A DNA stretch of 64,000 nucleotides from JAXLYE01 sp046351595 (GTDB lineage Bacteria; Myxococcota_A; Polyangia; Palsa-1104; JAEUJZ01): NCBI GenBank assembly GCA_046351595.1, contig JAXLYE010000001.1:744001-808000 (forward strand), in the 5' to 3' direction. This document shows positions 14,224 through 22,857 of the stretch, piece by piece (position 1 is the stretch's first letter; the number at the start of each line of letters is the position of its first letter). Made by a program: the position numbers and the translations under genes. The notes below the pieces were generated by a model, which saw only the letters and a program-made list of their open reading frames with translations, did no database searches and was not told where the DNA came from.

Positions 14224-16026
14224 ATGCGCGCGTCCCTCCTGAAGGTCGGCCTGAGAATCGGTTCACCCGGGCTGCTGCTGTCGCTCGCGGCCTGCACGGT
14301 GCTGTCCGCGGCGGCGCCCGAGGACGCGGCCGCTCCCGATGCCGCCGGGGCCGATGCCGCGCGACCGCTCGCGCCGCCCGTGGTGACCGACCCCGGCCCG
14401 CAGCAGGTCGAGGAGGAGCGCACGCTCGCGCTCTCGCTGTCGGCCCGCGGTGCCGGCGGCGGCCCGGTGCGCGTCTTCGTCAGCGGCCTGCCCGAGGGCG
14501 CGCACTTCGACGCGGGCACGCAGGCGCTGCGCTTCACGCCGGACTTCACGCAGGGCGGCCGGACCTGGCCGGTCACGGTGACCGCGATCGAGGGCGACCG
14601 GCGCACGAGCCTGACGTTCTCGATCACGGCGCTCGACACCATCCGGCCGCCGGCGCCGCAGGTCACGGCCAGCCAGACCGTGGGCGCCTGGCGCCGCCTC
14701 ACCGTCACGCAGCGCAGCGACGCCTTCCTCGACAGCCCGGGCTACGCCGGCCGCGACCTCGGCGCGATCGTGACCGCGCCGCTGGACCCGAGCGGGCCGC
14801 CGCGCCTGCCGGTGCGCGTGCTGCTGCACGGCTTCGACGGCGCCCCGGCGCGCGACGGCTGGGAGGGCGAGATCCGCATCATGCCTGCGGATCCGATGAA
14901 CAGCTACTGGTGGGGCTACGGTGACCGCCTGCCCGCCGGCTCCCCGGACCGCGACGGCGGCACGGTCCCGCCGTACACCCAGCGGCGGGTGCTGAACCTG
15001 CTCGACTGGGTGCTGCGCACCTTCCCGGCCGCCGACCCCGAGCGCGTCTACCTTGACGGCGCGTCCATGGGCGGTGCCGGCGCGATGGCGCTCGGCCTGC
15101 TGTCCGCGCGCCACTTCTGCTGGGTCCAGGCGAGCCTCGGCCAGGCCATCGCGCGCAACCACCGGCCCGCGCGCGTCACCCAGCTGTCGACGCTGTGGGG
15201 GCGGCCCGAGCGCAACCTGCCGGGGGCGGCGAGGCTGGGCGTCTGGGACCTGCTCGATCTGACGCGCGTGCTCGTCGAGGTGCCGGAGGCGCGCGAGCAG
15301 TTCCTGTTCCTGCGCCACGGCAAGGACGACACCACCATCCACTTCGGCGCGATGGTCCTCGCCAGCCCGCGCACGCGCGTGTCGTTCTACGAGGCGCTGC
15401 AGCGCGAGCACGGCGGCCACCTTCTGGTCTGGGACGAGGGCGGGCACGGGCCCAAGGATCCGGTGCTGCCGGAGGGCTGGTGGCAGAGCGGCTGGAACCC
15501 GGTCTTCGACGACACCGCGTACCTGCGGCGGCACCAGGTGTTCCCGGCGTTCTCGCGCTGCTCGACCGATCGCGACCCCGGCAGCGGCAAGCCCAACGGC
15601 CGCCAGAGCTGGGACGACAGCGGCGGCTACGCCGGCAAGCTCGAGGTCCCCGGCGACACCGGCTGGGACGGCGAGCTCGCGGGCGCGCGCAACCGCGGCC
15701 TGCGCTGGGACGCCCGCCGCGCCGTCGACACCATCGAGCGCCTGGAGCTCCCGCTGCGGGTCCTCGATGGCAGCGGGGCGCCGCCGCCGCGCCCGGGCTA
15801 CCCGACGATCGGCGACAAGCTCGACGGGGCGCTGCCGGTCCGCGTAGACGTCACGCCGCGCCGCGTCCAGCGCTTCCAGTGCCGGCCCGGCGAGAAGATC
15901 GGCTGGGAGCTCGGCGCGCAGCGCGGCTCGGTGACCGCCGGCAGCGACGGCGCGGTGACCGTTCCCGGGGTGGAGCTTGGGACCGCGTGGCAGACCCTGA
16001 TCCTGCGCCGCGCCGAGCCGCTGTGA
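14224..16026 (+). CDS. lipoprotein with Ig-like domain and alpha/beta-hydrolase fold
   Basis: A 600-residue exported protein. The signal peptide ends in a lipobox (LLLSLAAC, Cys24) and is followed by an Ala/Pro/Asp linker. Residues about 55-145 look like a putative Ig or cadherin-like beta-sandwich (PPVVTDPGPQQVEEERTLALSLSA ... FTPDFTQGGRTWPVTVTA). From about 160 onwards the sequence resembles an alpha/beta hydrolase: LPVRVLLHGFDG for the oxyanion strand, RVYLDGASMGGAGAMALG with the nucleophile elbow G-A-S-M-G-G, RHGKDDTTIHFGAMV and GGHGPK supplying the likely acid and His. It may be an esterase or peptidase attached to the outer membrane. The substrate is unknown. Confidence 0.75.
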   Translation: MRASLLKVGLRIGSPGLLLSLAACTVLSAAAPEDAAAPDAAGADAARPLAPPVVTDPGPQQVEEERTLALSLSARGAGGGPVRVFVSGLPEGAHFDAGTQALRFTPDFTQGGRTWPVTVTAIEGDRRTSLTFSITALDTIRPPAPQVTASQTVGAWRRLTVTQRSDAFLDSPGYAGRDLGAIVTAPLDPSGPPRLPVRVLLHGFDGAPARDGWEGEIRIMPADPMNSYWWGYGDRLPAGSPDRDGGTVPPYTQRRVLNLLDWVLRTFPAADPERVYLDGASMGGAGAMALGLLSARHFCWVQASLGQAIARNHRPARVTQLSTLWGRPERNLPGAARLGVWDLLDLTRVLVEVPEAREQFLFLRHGKDDTTIHFGAMVLASPRTRVSFYEALQREHGGHLLVWDEGGHGPKDPVLPEGWWQSGWNPVFDDTAYLRRHQVFPAFSRCSTDRDPGSGKPNGRQSWDDSGGYAGKLEVPGDTGWDGELAGARNRGLRWDARRAVDTIERLELPLRVLDGSGAPPPRPGYPTIGDKLDGALPVRVDVTPRRVQRFQCRPGEKIGWELGAQRGSVTAGSDGAVTVPGVELGTAWQTLILRRAEPL

Positions 16027-16050
16027 GCAGCGGGCGAGGTCGCGTCGGGC

Positions 16051-17238
16051 TCAGCCGGCCGGGGTCCCCGTCGGCGCGGGCGTCGAGGCCGCGGGCGCCG
16101 GCTCGCGCCGGAAGCGGGCCCTGAACCAGGCGCTGTCGACCCCCATCAGCAGCAGGCTGCCGAAGCCCGCCAGCGTCGCCACCGCGCCCGCGATCGCGCC
16201 GAGCACCGGCAGCATGCTGACGATCAGCAGGAGCAGCAGCCCGAGCGCGAGCGCGGCGACCGGGCGCACCCGCCGGTGCAGCTTCTGCAGCAGGAGCTGC
16301 CCGAGCAGGTAGGCGCTGAGCAGGTAGCCCACGTAGAGGCCCAGCCCGCAGAGCACCGCGGCCAGCCCGGCGAGCGGCACCCCGACCACCGTGATCAGAA
16401 GCAGCAGCATGACGATCGGCGCGGTGATCACGACGCCCAGACCGAACAGCAGCGAGGCGCCGGGGCGCTGCCCGAGGACCCGCGCCGCGAGCGGCGCCTG
16501 ACCCGGCAGGAGCCACAGCAGCACCGCGCCGAACACGAGCGCCATCAGCGCCGCCGCGAGCGAGCCGCCGCGGCGGGGCGGCGCCGGCGTCCAGTCGAGG
16601 CGGCGCTCGAGGCGGCCGATGTGCGCGCCGGTCGACACGTCCGCGGGCCCGCGCGCGCCGTATAAGAGGCTTGGAGTGGCCGCGGACGCATCGATCCGCA
16701 GCGCCTGGGCGCGCACCGTGGCGTCCTGCGTCGTCGCACCGGCGAGGCGGACGTGGTCGCCGGCCGCGCGCAGGCGGCGCGAGGAGCCCGCGAGATCGAG
16801 CTCGCCGCCCGCGGTCAGCACATCGGCGCCGACCTTGCTCGCGGCGGTGAAGGCGCACGTGCCGCAGGCCGCGAGCGCGTCGGTCCCGACCTCGCCGCTG
16901 ACCCGCAGCTGGCCGCCAGCGGTGCGCAGCGCGCGGCCGATCTTGCCCTCGATCACGAGGGTGCCGCCGGCGGCCATGAGGCTGCCCTCGATCCGCCCGC
17001 GCACCGTCACCAGCGAGGCCACGGCCACCACGTCGCCGCGCACCGTGCCCTCGATGACCAGCTCGCGCGCGGTCACGTACAGGTCTTCGTCGACCGAGGC
17101 CTCGGCCGGGATGTGCACGCGCTGGCCCGAGCGCAGCTCGGCCGCGGTCGCCGCCCGGCCCGGGACGAAGAGCCCCCACAGACCCAGGGCCAGGAGGAGC
17201 GGCAGGAGTCGGGTTCGCAAAAAGGGTGCGGTCTGCAT
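16051..17238 (-). CDS. membrane protein with exported polymer-forming (bactofilin-like) beta-helix region
   Basis: The 395-residue protein starts with a signal peptide (residues 1-30, FLRTRLLPLLLALGLWGLF) followed by about 150 residues of short beta strands with the periodicity of a right-handed beta-helix: LVIEGTVRGDVVAVASLVTVRGRIEG, LVIEGKIGRALRTAGGQLRVSGEV. This pattern is typical of polymer-forming cytoskeletal/bactofilin-like repeats, here predicted outside the cytoplasm. The C-terminal half has about five hydrophobic segments from SLAAALMALVFGAVLLWLLPG onwards, ending in a Pro/Ala/Thr tail. It may anchor an envelope scaffold. The frame is open further upstream, but ATG 17238 has a GAGGG ribosome site and starts the signal peptide correctly. 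Confidence 0.7.
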   Translation of the reverse strand: MQTAPFLRTRLLPLLLALGLWGLFVPGRAATAAELRSGQRVHIPAEASVDEDLYVTARELVIEGTVRGDVVAVASLVTVRGRIEGSLMAAGGTLVIEGKIGRALRTAGGQLRVSGEVGTDALAACGTCAFTAASKVGADVLTAGGELDLAGSSRRLRAAGDHVRLAGATTQDATVRAQALRIDASAATPSLLYGARGPADVSTGAHIGRLERRLDWTPAPPRRGGSLAAALMALVFGAVLLWLLPGQAPLAARVLGQRPGASLLFGLGVVITAPIVMLLLLITVVGVPLAGLAAVLCGLGLYVGYLLSAYLLGQLLLQKLHRRVRPVAALALGLLLLLIVSMLPVLGAIAGAVATLAGFGSLLLMGVDSAWFRARFRREPAPAASTPAPTGTPAG

Positions 17239-17495
17239 GCGAGCCCTCGTTGCACCCCGCATGCCGCGCCGCCGACCGACCCGGGACGTGTGCGCAGCGT
17301 CCCGTTCCCGCGTCGGCACCTCGCCTGGCGTGAGGCCGCCCCCGATTGAGCAGCCGGCGTCCGCTATCGGGAACCGCGTGCGGCCTGCCGGTAACACACG
17401 CGGCGGCGGGCTGTTGCCGAGCTTTCACCGCGTTGTCGGTTGACCGCGCGCGGGCGCGTCCCTACCGTGCCGCCGTCACCTTCACGGAGGACCCC

Positions 17496-19985
17496 ATGTC
17501 CAAGGCTGCTTGTCCCTCGTCTCCCTCGACAGCTCGCGCGGCGAAGCGCGGCGGCCCGCTGCTCACGATCGCGCTGGTCGCCGCGGCCGCGGCCTGCACC
17601 ACCGGCGAGAACACGGTCCGCCTGACGGGCTACTCGGTCCTGCCCGCGGCGACGCTCGCTGCCGGTCCGCCGTCGGGGAGCCGCCTGGGCAGCAGCCTGG
17701 TGAACGGCCAGACCCTGCCCTTTGCGCGCCAGCCGGTGCAGGGCTTCTCGGCGCTGATCGAGACGGCGGAGCCGGGCGTGTACCTGGCCATGACCGACAA
17801 CGGCTACGGCGCGATCGAGAACTCCGCCGACTTCAACCTGCGCGTCTACCGCATCCGCCCCGCGCTGCGCCAGCCCGACGGCGGCCCCGGCACCCTCGGA
17901 GTCCTGGACTTCTTCGAGCTGCGCGATCCCGACCGCCGCATCCCCTTCGCCATCCGCAACTTCTTCACGCCCGAGCGCGTGCTCACCGGCGCCGACCTGG
18001 ACATCGAGTCGATGCGCCGCGCCCCGGACGGCACGCTGTGGTTCGGCGACGAGTTCGGGCCGTTTCTGATCCACACCGACGCCACCGGCAAGGTGCTGGA
18101 GCCGCCGTTCGCGCTCGTGCCGCCGGGTCAGGCCGAGCTGCGCGGCCCCCAGAGCCCGCTCAGCGAAGAGAGCAGCGCGCTGCGCGTGATGAACGCGATC
18201 GACGCGCACGCGGTGGCCGCGGGCGCGCGCACGCCGGTCTTCTCGCCGATGTACCAGCTGCTCGTCGATCGCGACGACTCGACCTTCGTCGACTCGCGCA
18301 AGGCGCCGCCGCAGGGCGCGGGCGTAAAGGCCGCCGCCAGCGAGATCTTCGACGTCGCATCGATCAAGAAGGCGGGCTACCCGGTGATCGCCTGGACCGT
18401 CAACGACGTCGCGCAGATGCACAAGCTCATGCAGCTCGGCGTCTCGGGGCTGATCTCGGATCGGCCGGATCTTTTGCTGCAGGCCGTGCGCACCTACGAC
18501 GGCGACAAGGACGGCAAGCCGGACTACCTGGCCGCGGACGGGCTCATCGACGCCGCGCGCTTCGACGCCCAGGGCCACCGCGGCGGCCGCGACCTGCGCC
18601 CCGAGAATACGCTGCCGGCGATGGAGGCCGCGCTCGATCTCTTCATGACCACGCTCGAGACGGACATCGGCATCACCGCGGACGGCGTCGCGGTGCTGAG
18701 CCACGACCCGCACATCCTGTCGCAGAAGTGCCGGCGCAGCGACGGCAAGCCCTACACCGCGGCGGACGAGGTGCTGATCGGGCAGCGCACGCTCGCCCAG
18801 CTGCAGGCGGACTATGTCTGCGACAAGGTCTTCCGCGGGCCCGAGCAGAAGAACGATCCGGCTCTGTCGCCGGTCGCGGCCGAGTTCGCGCGCACCGCGA
18901 AGCTGCCCAATCTGTACACCGTGCCGACGGTGCAGCAGCTGTTCGACTTCGTCTCGGCCTACGTCGTCTACTACCGCGACGGCGCCGGGCGCGCGCACCC
19001 CGAGGCGGCGCTGCGCGTGCGCAACGCGCAGAAGGTCCGCTTCAACATCGAAACCAAGATCAACCCGCGCAAGGAGTACGCGGCGCTCACCGCTGGGCCG
19101 GACGTCTTCGCCGACACGCTGGCCGCGGCCATCGAGAAGAACGGACTGGCCGCGCGCGCCGACATCCAGAGCTTCGACTTCCGGACGCTGTTGCGCGTGC
19201 AGAAGATGCACCCGCAGATCCGCACCGTGTGCCTGTTCGGCGACTTCCCGCGCTTCGCCGACCCGCGCATCGACGGCTCGGACGACGGCACCAACCTGCA
19301 GGACGAGGGCGGCGGCCCGACGCCGTGGCTGGCCGGGCTGCCGTGGCCGTACCGGGTCACCGCCAGCAGCCAGCCGCAGCGCGTGCGCGCGAGCGGCGGG
19401 TTCGAGGGCCTGGCGCTCTCCGCAGATGGCACGCGGCTCCTGCCGGTGCTCGAGAAGCCGCTCGTGGACGAGCAGGGCTTCGTGCGCGTGTTCGAGTTCG
19501 ATCTGCGCGACAAGCGCTACCTGCCGGCGCAGCACCGCTACGCGCTCACGCCCGGCGCGACCGCGGTCAGCGAGTTCCTGCTGCTCGACGAGCACACCGG
19601 GCTCGCGCTCGAGCGCGACGACAGCGAGGGCAGCCTGACGGGCCTCAAGCACATCTACCGCTTCGAGCTGCCGCCCGCCGGCGCCGCGGGCACGAGCGAT
19701 GCGCCGCTGGGCAAGGAGCTGCTCGTGAACCTCCTGGACCTCGCCGATCCCGACCAGCTCGCGGGCACCGGCCAGCCCGGCGACATCGGCCTCGGCGCGC
19801 GCTACGCGATGCCCTACTTCACCATCGAGGCGATTCTGCCGCTCGGGCCGGATCGGCTGGCGGTGATGAACGACAACAACCTGCCCTTCAGCGTCGGGCG
19901 GCACCTGGGTACGCGGGCGCCCGACGACAACGAGTTCATCGTGCTGCAGCTGCCGCGGGCGCTGCCGCTGGCGGCGAAGCCGTAG
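17496..19985 (+). CDS. secreted phytase-like esterase with an inserted glycerophosphodiester phosphodiesterase domain
   Basis: An 829-residue exported protein. The start is ATG 17496, preceded by CGGAGG; the N-terminus is a lipoprotein-like signal (LLTIALVAAAAAC). Residues about 60-225 match the esterase-like-activity-of-phytase propeller (FSALIETAEPGVYLAMTDNGYG, LTGADLDIESMRRAPDGTLWFGDEFGPFLIH). The propeller resumes near 620 with RASGGFEGLALSADGTRLLPVLE and continues to the end. Between them lies glycerophosphodiester phosphodiesterase sequence in unusual order: a C-terminal-type block (GYPVIAWTVNDVAQM...LGVSGLISDRPDLL) precedes the N-terminal-type catalytic blocks (QGHRGGRDLRPENTLPAME, LETDIGITADGVAVLSHDP, RFNIETKIN). 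It may hydrolyse phosphodiesters or phosphomonoesters for phosphate scavenging. No phosphate regulon genes are adjacent. Confidence 0.75.
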   Translation: MSKAACPSSPSTARAAKRGGPLLTIALVAAAAACTTGENTVRLTGYSVLPAATLAAGPPSGSRLGSSLVNGQTLPFARQPVQGFSALIETAEPGVYLAMTDNGYGAIENSADFNLRVYRIRPALRQPDGGPGTLGVLDFFELRDPDRRIPFAIRNFFTPERVLTGADLDIESMRRAPDGTLWFGDEFGPFLIHTDATGKVLEPPFALVPPGQAELRGPQSPLSEESSALRVMNAIDAHAVAAGARTPVFSPMYQLLVDRDDSTFVDSRKAPPQGAGVKAAASEIFDVASIKKAGYPVIAWTVNDVAQMHKLMQLGVSGLISDRPDLLLQAVRTYDGDKDGKPDYLAADGLIDAARFDAQGHRGGRDLRPENTLPAMEAALDLFMTTLETDIGITADGVAVLSHDPHILSQKCRRSDGKPYTAADEVLIGQRTLAQLQADYVCDKVFRGPEQKNDPALSPVAAEFARTAKLPNLYTVPTVQQLFDFVSAYVVYYRDGAGRAHPEAALRVRNAQKVRFNIETKINPRKEYAALTAGPDVFADTLAAAIEKNGLAARADIQSFDFRTLLRVQKMHPQIRTVCLFGDFPRFADPRIDGSDDGTNLQDEGGGPTPWLAGLPWPYRVTASSQPQRVRASGGFEGLALSADGTRLLPVLEKPLVDEQGFVRVFEFDLRDKRYLPAQHRYALTPGATAVSEFLLLDEHTGLALERDDSEGSLTGLKHIYRFELPPAGAAGTSDAPLGKELLVNLLDLADPDQLAGTGQPGDIGLGARYAMPYFTIEAILPLGPDRLAVMNDNNLPFSVGRHLGTRAPDDNEFIVLQLPRALPLAAKP

Positions 19986-19997
19986 CGCGCCGGGGCG

Positions 19998-20714
19998 CTA
20001 CTTCGGCGGCGGCGTCGGCGGCGTCGGCGGCGTCGGTGCCGGCGTTGTCGTCGTCGCCGCGGGCATGAGGTGGCGGCGCGGCCTCGACCCGTACGACGCG
20101 GCCGAGGCGGGCGGCGGGCTGTCGGCCTCGCGCGAGACCACGCAGAACGGCGCGTACTGCAGCGCGACCGTGCCTCGCCCCGTCGGCGCCGCGGTGCGCA
20201 GCGGCAGCTCGGGCTGCTGCAGCAGCACCCGCTGGAGGCACGCCGGGTCGAGCCGCGGTGCCCCGCCCTCGCCGCCGAGGACCCCGCCCGGGACCCCGCC
20301 CAGGACCACGATCGAGCGCACGGTCTTGTGCTGCACAAAGACGTGCAGCGTCGCCCCGAGCCGCGCCGGCGGCGCGAGCAGCCCCGGCTCCGGCGCGCAC
20401 GCGCGCAGCGCCACGAGGTGCTCGCTCATCCAGCTGGTGAGCACGCGCCGCAGCTCCGCCGCGTCCGCGCTGACCTCGCCGACCCGGAAGTCGTACTCGA
20501 CCTGGCGGTAGATCACGGTGCGGCCGTAGCGCCCGTACTCCTCTTCGCGGCGCGGCGAGCAGGTCGCGAGCTTGCGCTCGTCCTCGGGCTGCCGCGCCGC
20601 CATCGCCGCGGCGAGCGCGGGCGGCACCACGTCGGCGCGGGCGCGCGCAGACAGCGAGCAGAGCCCGAGCGCCAGCCCCAGCTTGCAGACCCACCGCCGC
20701 GTGCCGCCGCGCAT
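19998..20714 (-). CDS. secreted protein of unknown function with Pro-rich tail
   Basis: A 238-residue protein with a signal peptide (RRWVCKLGLALGLCSLSARARA, cleavage after ARA near residue 27). The mature part has a mixed alpha/beta pattern with three or four Cys (KLATCSP, LRACAPE, DPACLQ, PFCVV) and motifs such as VIYRQVEYDFRVG and LHVFVQHKTVRSIVVLGG. It ends in a low-complexity tail TTTTPAPTPPTPPTPPPK encoded by near-identical 9-bp GGCGGCGTC units (minus-strand reading). I recognise no family. It converges with the 17496-19985 gene, 12 bp apart. Confidence 0.6.
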   Translation of the reverse strand: MRGGTRRWVCKLGLALGLCSLSARARADVVPPALAAAMAARQPEDERKLATCSPRREEEYGRYGRTVIYRQVEYDFRVGEVSADAAELRRVLTSWMSEHLVALRACAPEPGLLAPPARLGATLHVFVQHKTVRSIVVLGGVPGGVLGGEGGAPRLDPACLQRVLLQQPELPLRTAAPTGRGTVALQYAPFCVVSREADSPPPASAASYGSRPRRHLMPAATTTTPAPTPPTPPTPPPK

Positions 20715-20740
20715 GCCGATATCTTCGCAGAACCTGGAGG

Positions 20741-20770
20741 CAGAAACCCGGGTCGCAGAAACCGGGGTCG
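20741..20770. repeat. 15-bp direct repeat x2
   Basis: CAGAAACCCGGGTCG is followed immediately by CAGAAACCGGGGTCG (one mismatch), in the 58-bp gap between two minus-strand genes. A degenerate third copy (CAGAACCTGGAGG) precedes them. Confidence 0.8.
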
Positions 20771-20772
20771 CG

Positions 20773-22080
20773 TCACATGGTGGCCTTGACCGTCATGCTG
20801 TTGGGGACGGAGTAGCCCCAGAAGGCGCGCCCGTCGGGCAGCAGCGTGGCGGCGGCGCCCTGCAGGTAGGTCCCGGTGGTGCGATCGAGCTGCACCCAGC
20901 CCGTGCCCTTCTGCACGTAGAGCTCGAACGCGGTCGCCATGCCGGCGCGGTTGCGCAGCGCCACCAGCGTCGAGCCCAGGCACGTCGCGCGGGCCGTGAT
21001 CAGCGAGGCGTCGATGAAGCCGCTGAGGATGTTGTCGGCCGCGCCGAAGGTCACGGCGTCGGTGCTCCGCCAGATCGCGGGCACGCCGTAGCTGCCGCCG
21101 CCGCCGGTCGCCGCCACGACCAGGCCGCCGTCGCGCGCCGGCACCGCCTGCGGCCCGTAGGCGTCGACGGCCCACGACGGCGTGATGTCCTGCGCCGGGC
21201 CCCAGGCGCCGCCGGGCGGCTTGCTCAGGACCCAGACGTGGCGGGGGCTGCCGGTCATCTTCGCGGCGGCGTAGGTGATGACGATGCGGTCGTCGCGTGT
21301 CGCCGCCAGGTCGACGTCGGTCCAGCCGAGCGACGGCAGCGGCACGGGCGTGCCGGTGTCCCAGCCGCTCTTCGCATCGCCGCTGAACAGGCGCGCGCCG
21401 CTGAGGTGGTGGTAGCGCCCGTCGCGGGTGCGCGCGCACGGGATGGCGCCGCCCGAGGGCAGCTTGAGCGGATCGCGGAGGGCGACGCCGTCGAAGTTCA
21501 CCAGCCAGTAGCTGCTGCCCTCGACCGCCATGAACAGCGCGCGGCCGTCGGGCAGCTCCTTGATGCCGCGGTAGTTGCAGCTGTGCAGGCGCAGCGCGCG
21601 CGGGCTGCCGTCGGGGTTCTTGGCGATCTCGGGGGGCCACGGGATCGGCGACTCGCTCCAGCCGGTGCCGGTGAAGGTGCTCCAGTTCGAGGCGAAGCTC
21701 AGCGCGCTGTAGACCGAGCTGCCGGCGGCGAACACATAGGGCTCGTCCGGGTCGGGCAGGTTGTGCGTGGTGGTCGTGGTCGTCGAGTGGGCCGGCGACC
21801 TGGCGGTCGAGCACATGGCTGGCGGACCGAGGTCGGTGCCGCCGCCCCCGAGGTCGCCGAGGCTCTCGAGATCTCCGCGCTCGCCGCGCAGGTCGCGGAT
21901 CGAATCGCTGGACTGGTCCTTGGTCTCACTGCGCAGGTCGTCGAACACGCCGGCCAGGTCGCTGCCGCCCTTGCCGTCGCCGGAGCCGCCGCGTGAGCAG
22001 CCGGGCGGCGCGAGCGCGGACAGCAAAAGGACGGCCAGCAGCGAGCGCGGGCAGCAAGAAAGGTCCGAGCGGCGTCTCAT
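20773..22080 (-). CDS. lipoprotein with beta-propeller-like repeats
   Basis: A 435-residue protein. ATG 22080 has a GAGG site and begins a lipoprotein signal (RSLLAVLLLSALAPPGC). A charged, Asp/Gly/Arg-rich linker follows. From about residue 115 the sequence shows repeated short beta blades with aromatic and Asp/Gly turns, such as FTGTGWSESPIPWPPEI, DGRALFMAVEGSSYWLV, WTDVDLAATRDDRIVITYAAAK and GDGRAFWGYSV-like ends, consistent with a six- or seven-bladed propeller of the sialidase/BNR kind, but the Asp-box consensus is not clear. Function unknown; probably an outer-membrane surface protein. Confidence 0.6.
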   Translation of the reverse strand: MRRRSDLSCCPRSLLAVLLLSALAPPGCSRGGSGDGKGGSDLAGVFDDLRSETKDQSSDSIRDLRGERGDLESLGDLGGGGTDLGPPAMCSTARSPAHSTTTTTTHNLPDPDEPYVFAAGSSVYSALSFASNWSTFTGTGWSESPIPWPPEIAKNPDGSPRALRLHSCNYRGIKELPDGRALFMAVEGSSYWLVNFDGVALRDPLKLPSGGAIPCARTRDGRYHHLSGARLFSGDAKSGWDTGTPVPLPSLGWTDVDLAATRDDRIVITYAAAKMTGSPRHVWVLSKPPGGAWGPAQDITPSWAVDAYGPQAVPARDGGLVVAATGGGGSYGVPAIWRSTDAVTFGAADNILSGFIDASLITARATCLGSTLVALRNRAGMATAFELYVQKGTGWVQLDRTTGTYLQGAAATLLPDGRAFWGYSVPNSMTVKATM

Positions 22081-22290
22081 GGCGGGCCTCGTCTCGTCGG
22101 AGGGTCGGGGAGCGGCGGCGCGGCGCGGGCGTCCGCGCGGGCCGGCGGGCGGCATGCTAGCACGCGCTTCGCAGAGGCTGGCGAGGCCGCGCGGGTCGAT
22201 GAGGGTCGCCGAAGGTTGGATGATCGCGGCGCGAGAAAGACCGGCAAAGCGGGTCGCCGCCGCGGCAGCGCCGGATCATACTTGCCAGAC

Positions 22291-22845
22291 GTGATCGCTG
22301 ACACAGACGCTGACGCTGTCCCGGGTGGAGAAGAGGTCGCGCTCACCGCTGAGCAGCGCGACGCCGTGCGCGACAACGGCCGCATCGAGCTGCCGAACGT
22401 GCGCTTCGACATCGACGGCGCGCTGGTGCGGACCGAGTACCACAGCCCCGTCGAGCGCTGGGAGCTGCTCTGCCAGTTCCGGATCTGGGAGGAGGTGCTG
22501 CGGCTGCACCAGCGCCTGCACGTGCTGGCGATCGACCGGTCCGGGACCGGCCCCATGCCTCCGGATCGACGGCGCCTGATGGCGGAGTGGGATCGCCGCT
22601 TCGGCGCGGACGTGGTGGCCATCGTCAACGACGGCAACCGCGTCACCAATACGATGATCGGCCTGCTCATCCGCGCCATGAGCATGCTGCGCCCCAAGCC
22701 GCTGAAGGTGGCGCTGTTCACCGACGAGGCAGCGGCGCGCGAGTGGCTGAGCGGGGCGGTGCGCGAGGCCCGGCGCGAGGGCGTGCCTCAGAGCGTGCCC
22801 CAGAGCGTGCACGAAGGCGTGCCCGAGGGCATGCACGAAGGCTGA
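22291..22845 (+). CDS. SpoIIAA/STAS-like cytoplasmic protein with repeat-encoded C-terminal tail
   Basis: About 184 residues from GTG 22291; an upstream TTG at 22216 would add 25 basic residues and cannot be excluded. The core (residues about 25-160) has the alternating pattern of SpoIIAA-like proteins: VRTEYHSPVERWELLCQF, LHVLAIDRSGTGPMPPDRRRLM, FGADVVAIVNDGNRVTNTMIGLLIRAM, KVALFTDEAAAREWLS. Such proteins are common in Myxococcota and related to STAS domains, but a partner is not visible here. The last 23 residues are E-G-V-P/Q-S-V-P-type tetrapeptides encoded by 12-bp units that run into the stop codon. Confidence 0.6.
   Translation: MIADTDADAVPGGEEVALTAEQRDAVRDNGRIELPNVRFDIDGALVRTEYHSPVERWELLCQFRIWEEVLRLHQRLHVLAIDRSGTGPMPPDRRRLMAEWDRRFGADVVAIVNDGNRVTNTMIGLLIRAMSMLRPKPLKVALFTDEAAAREWLSGAVREARREGVPQSVPQSVHEGVPEGMHEG
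22777..22845. repeat. 12-bp tandem repeat x5.75 at the 3' end of the SpoIIAA-like gene
   Basis: Units GAGGGCGTGCCT, CAGAGCGTGCCC, CAGAGCGTGCAC, GAAGGCGTGCCC, GAGGGCATGCAC and GAAGGCTGA follow each other in frame; the last partial unit contains the stop codon. Confidence 0.9.
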
Positions 22846-22857
22846 GCGCGCCCTGCT

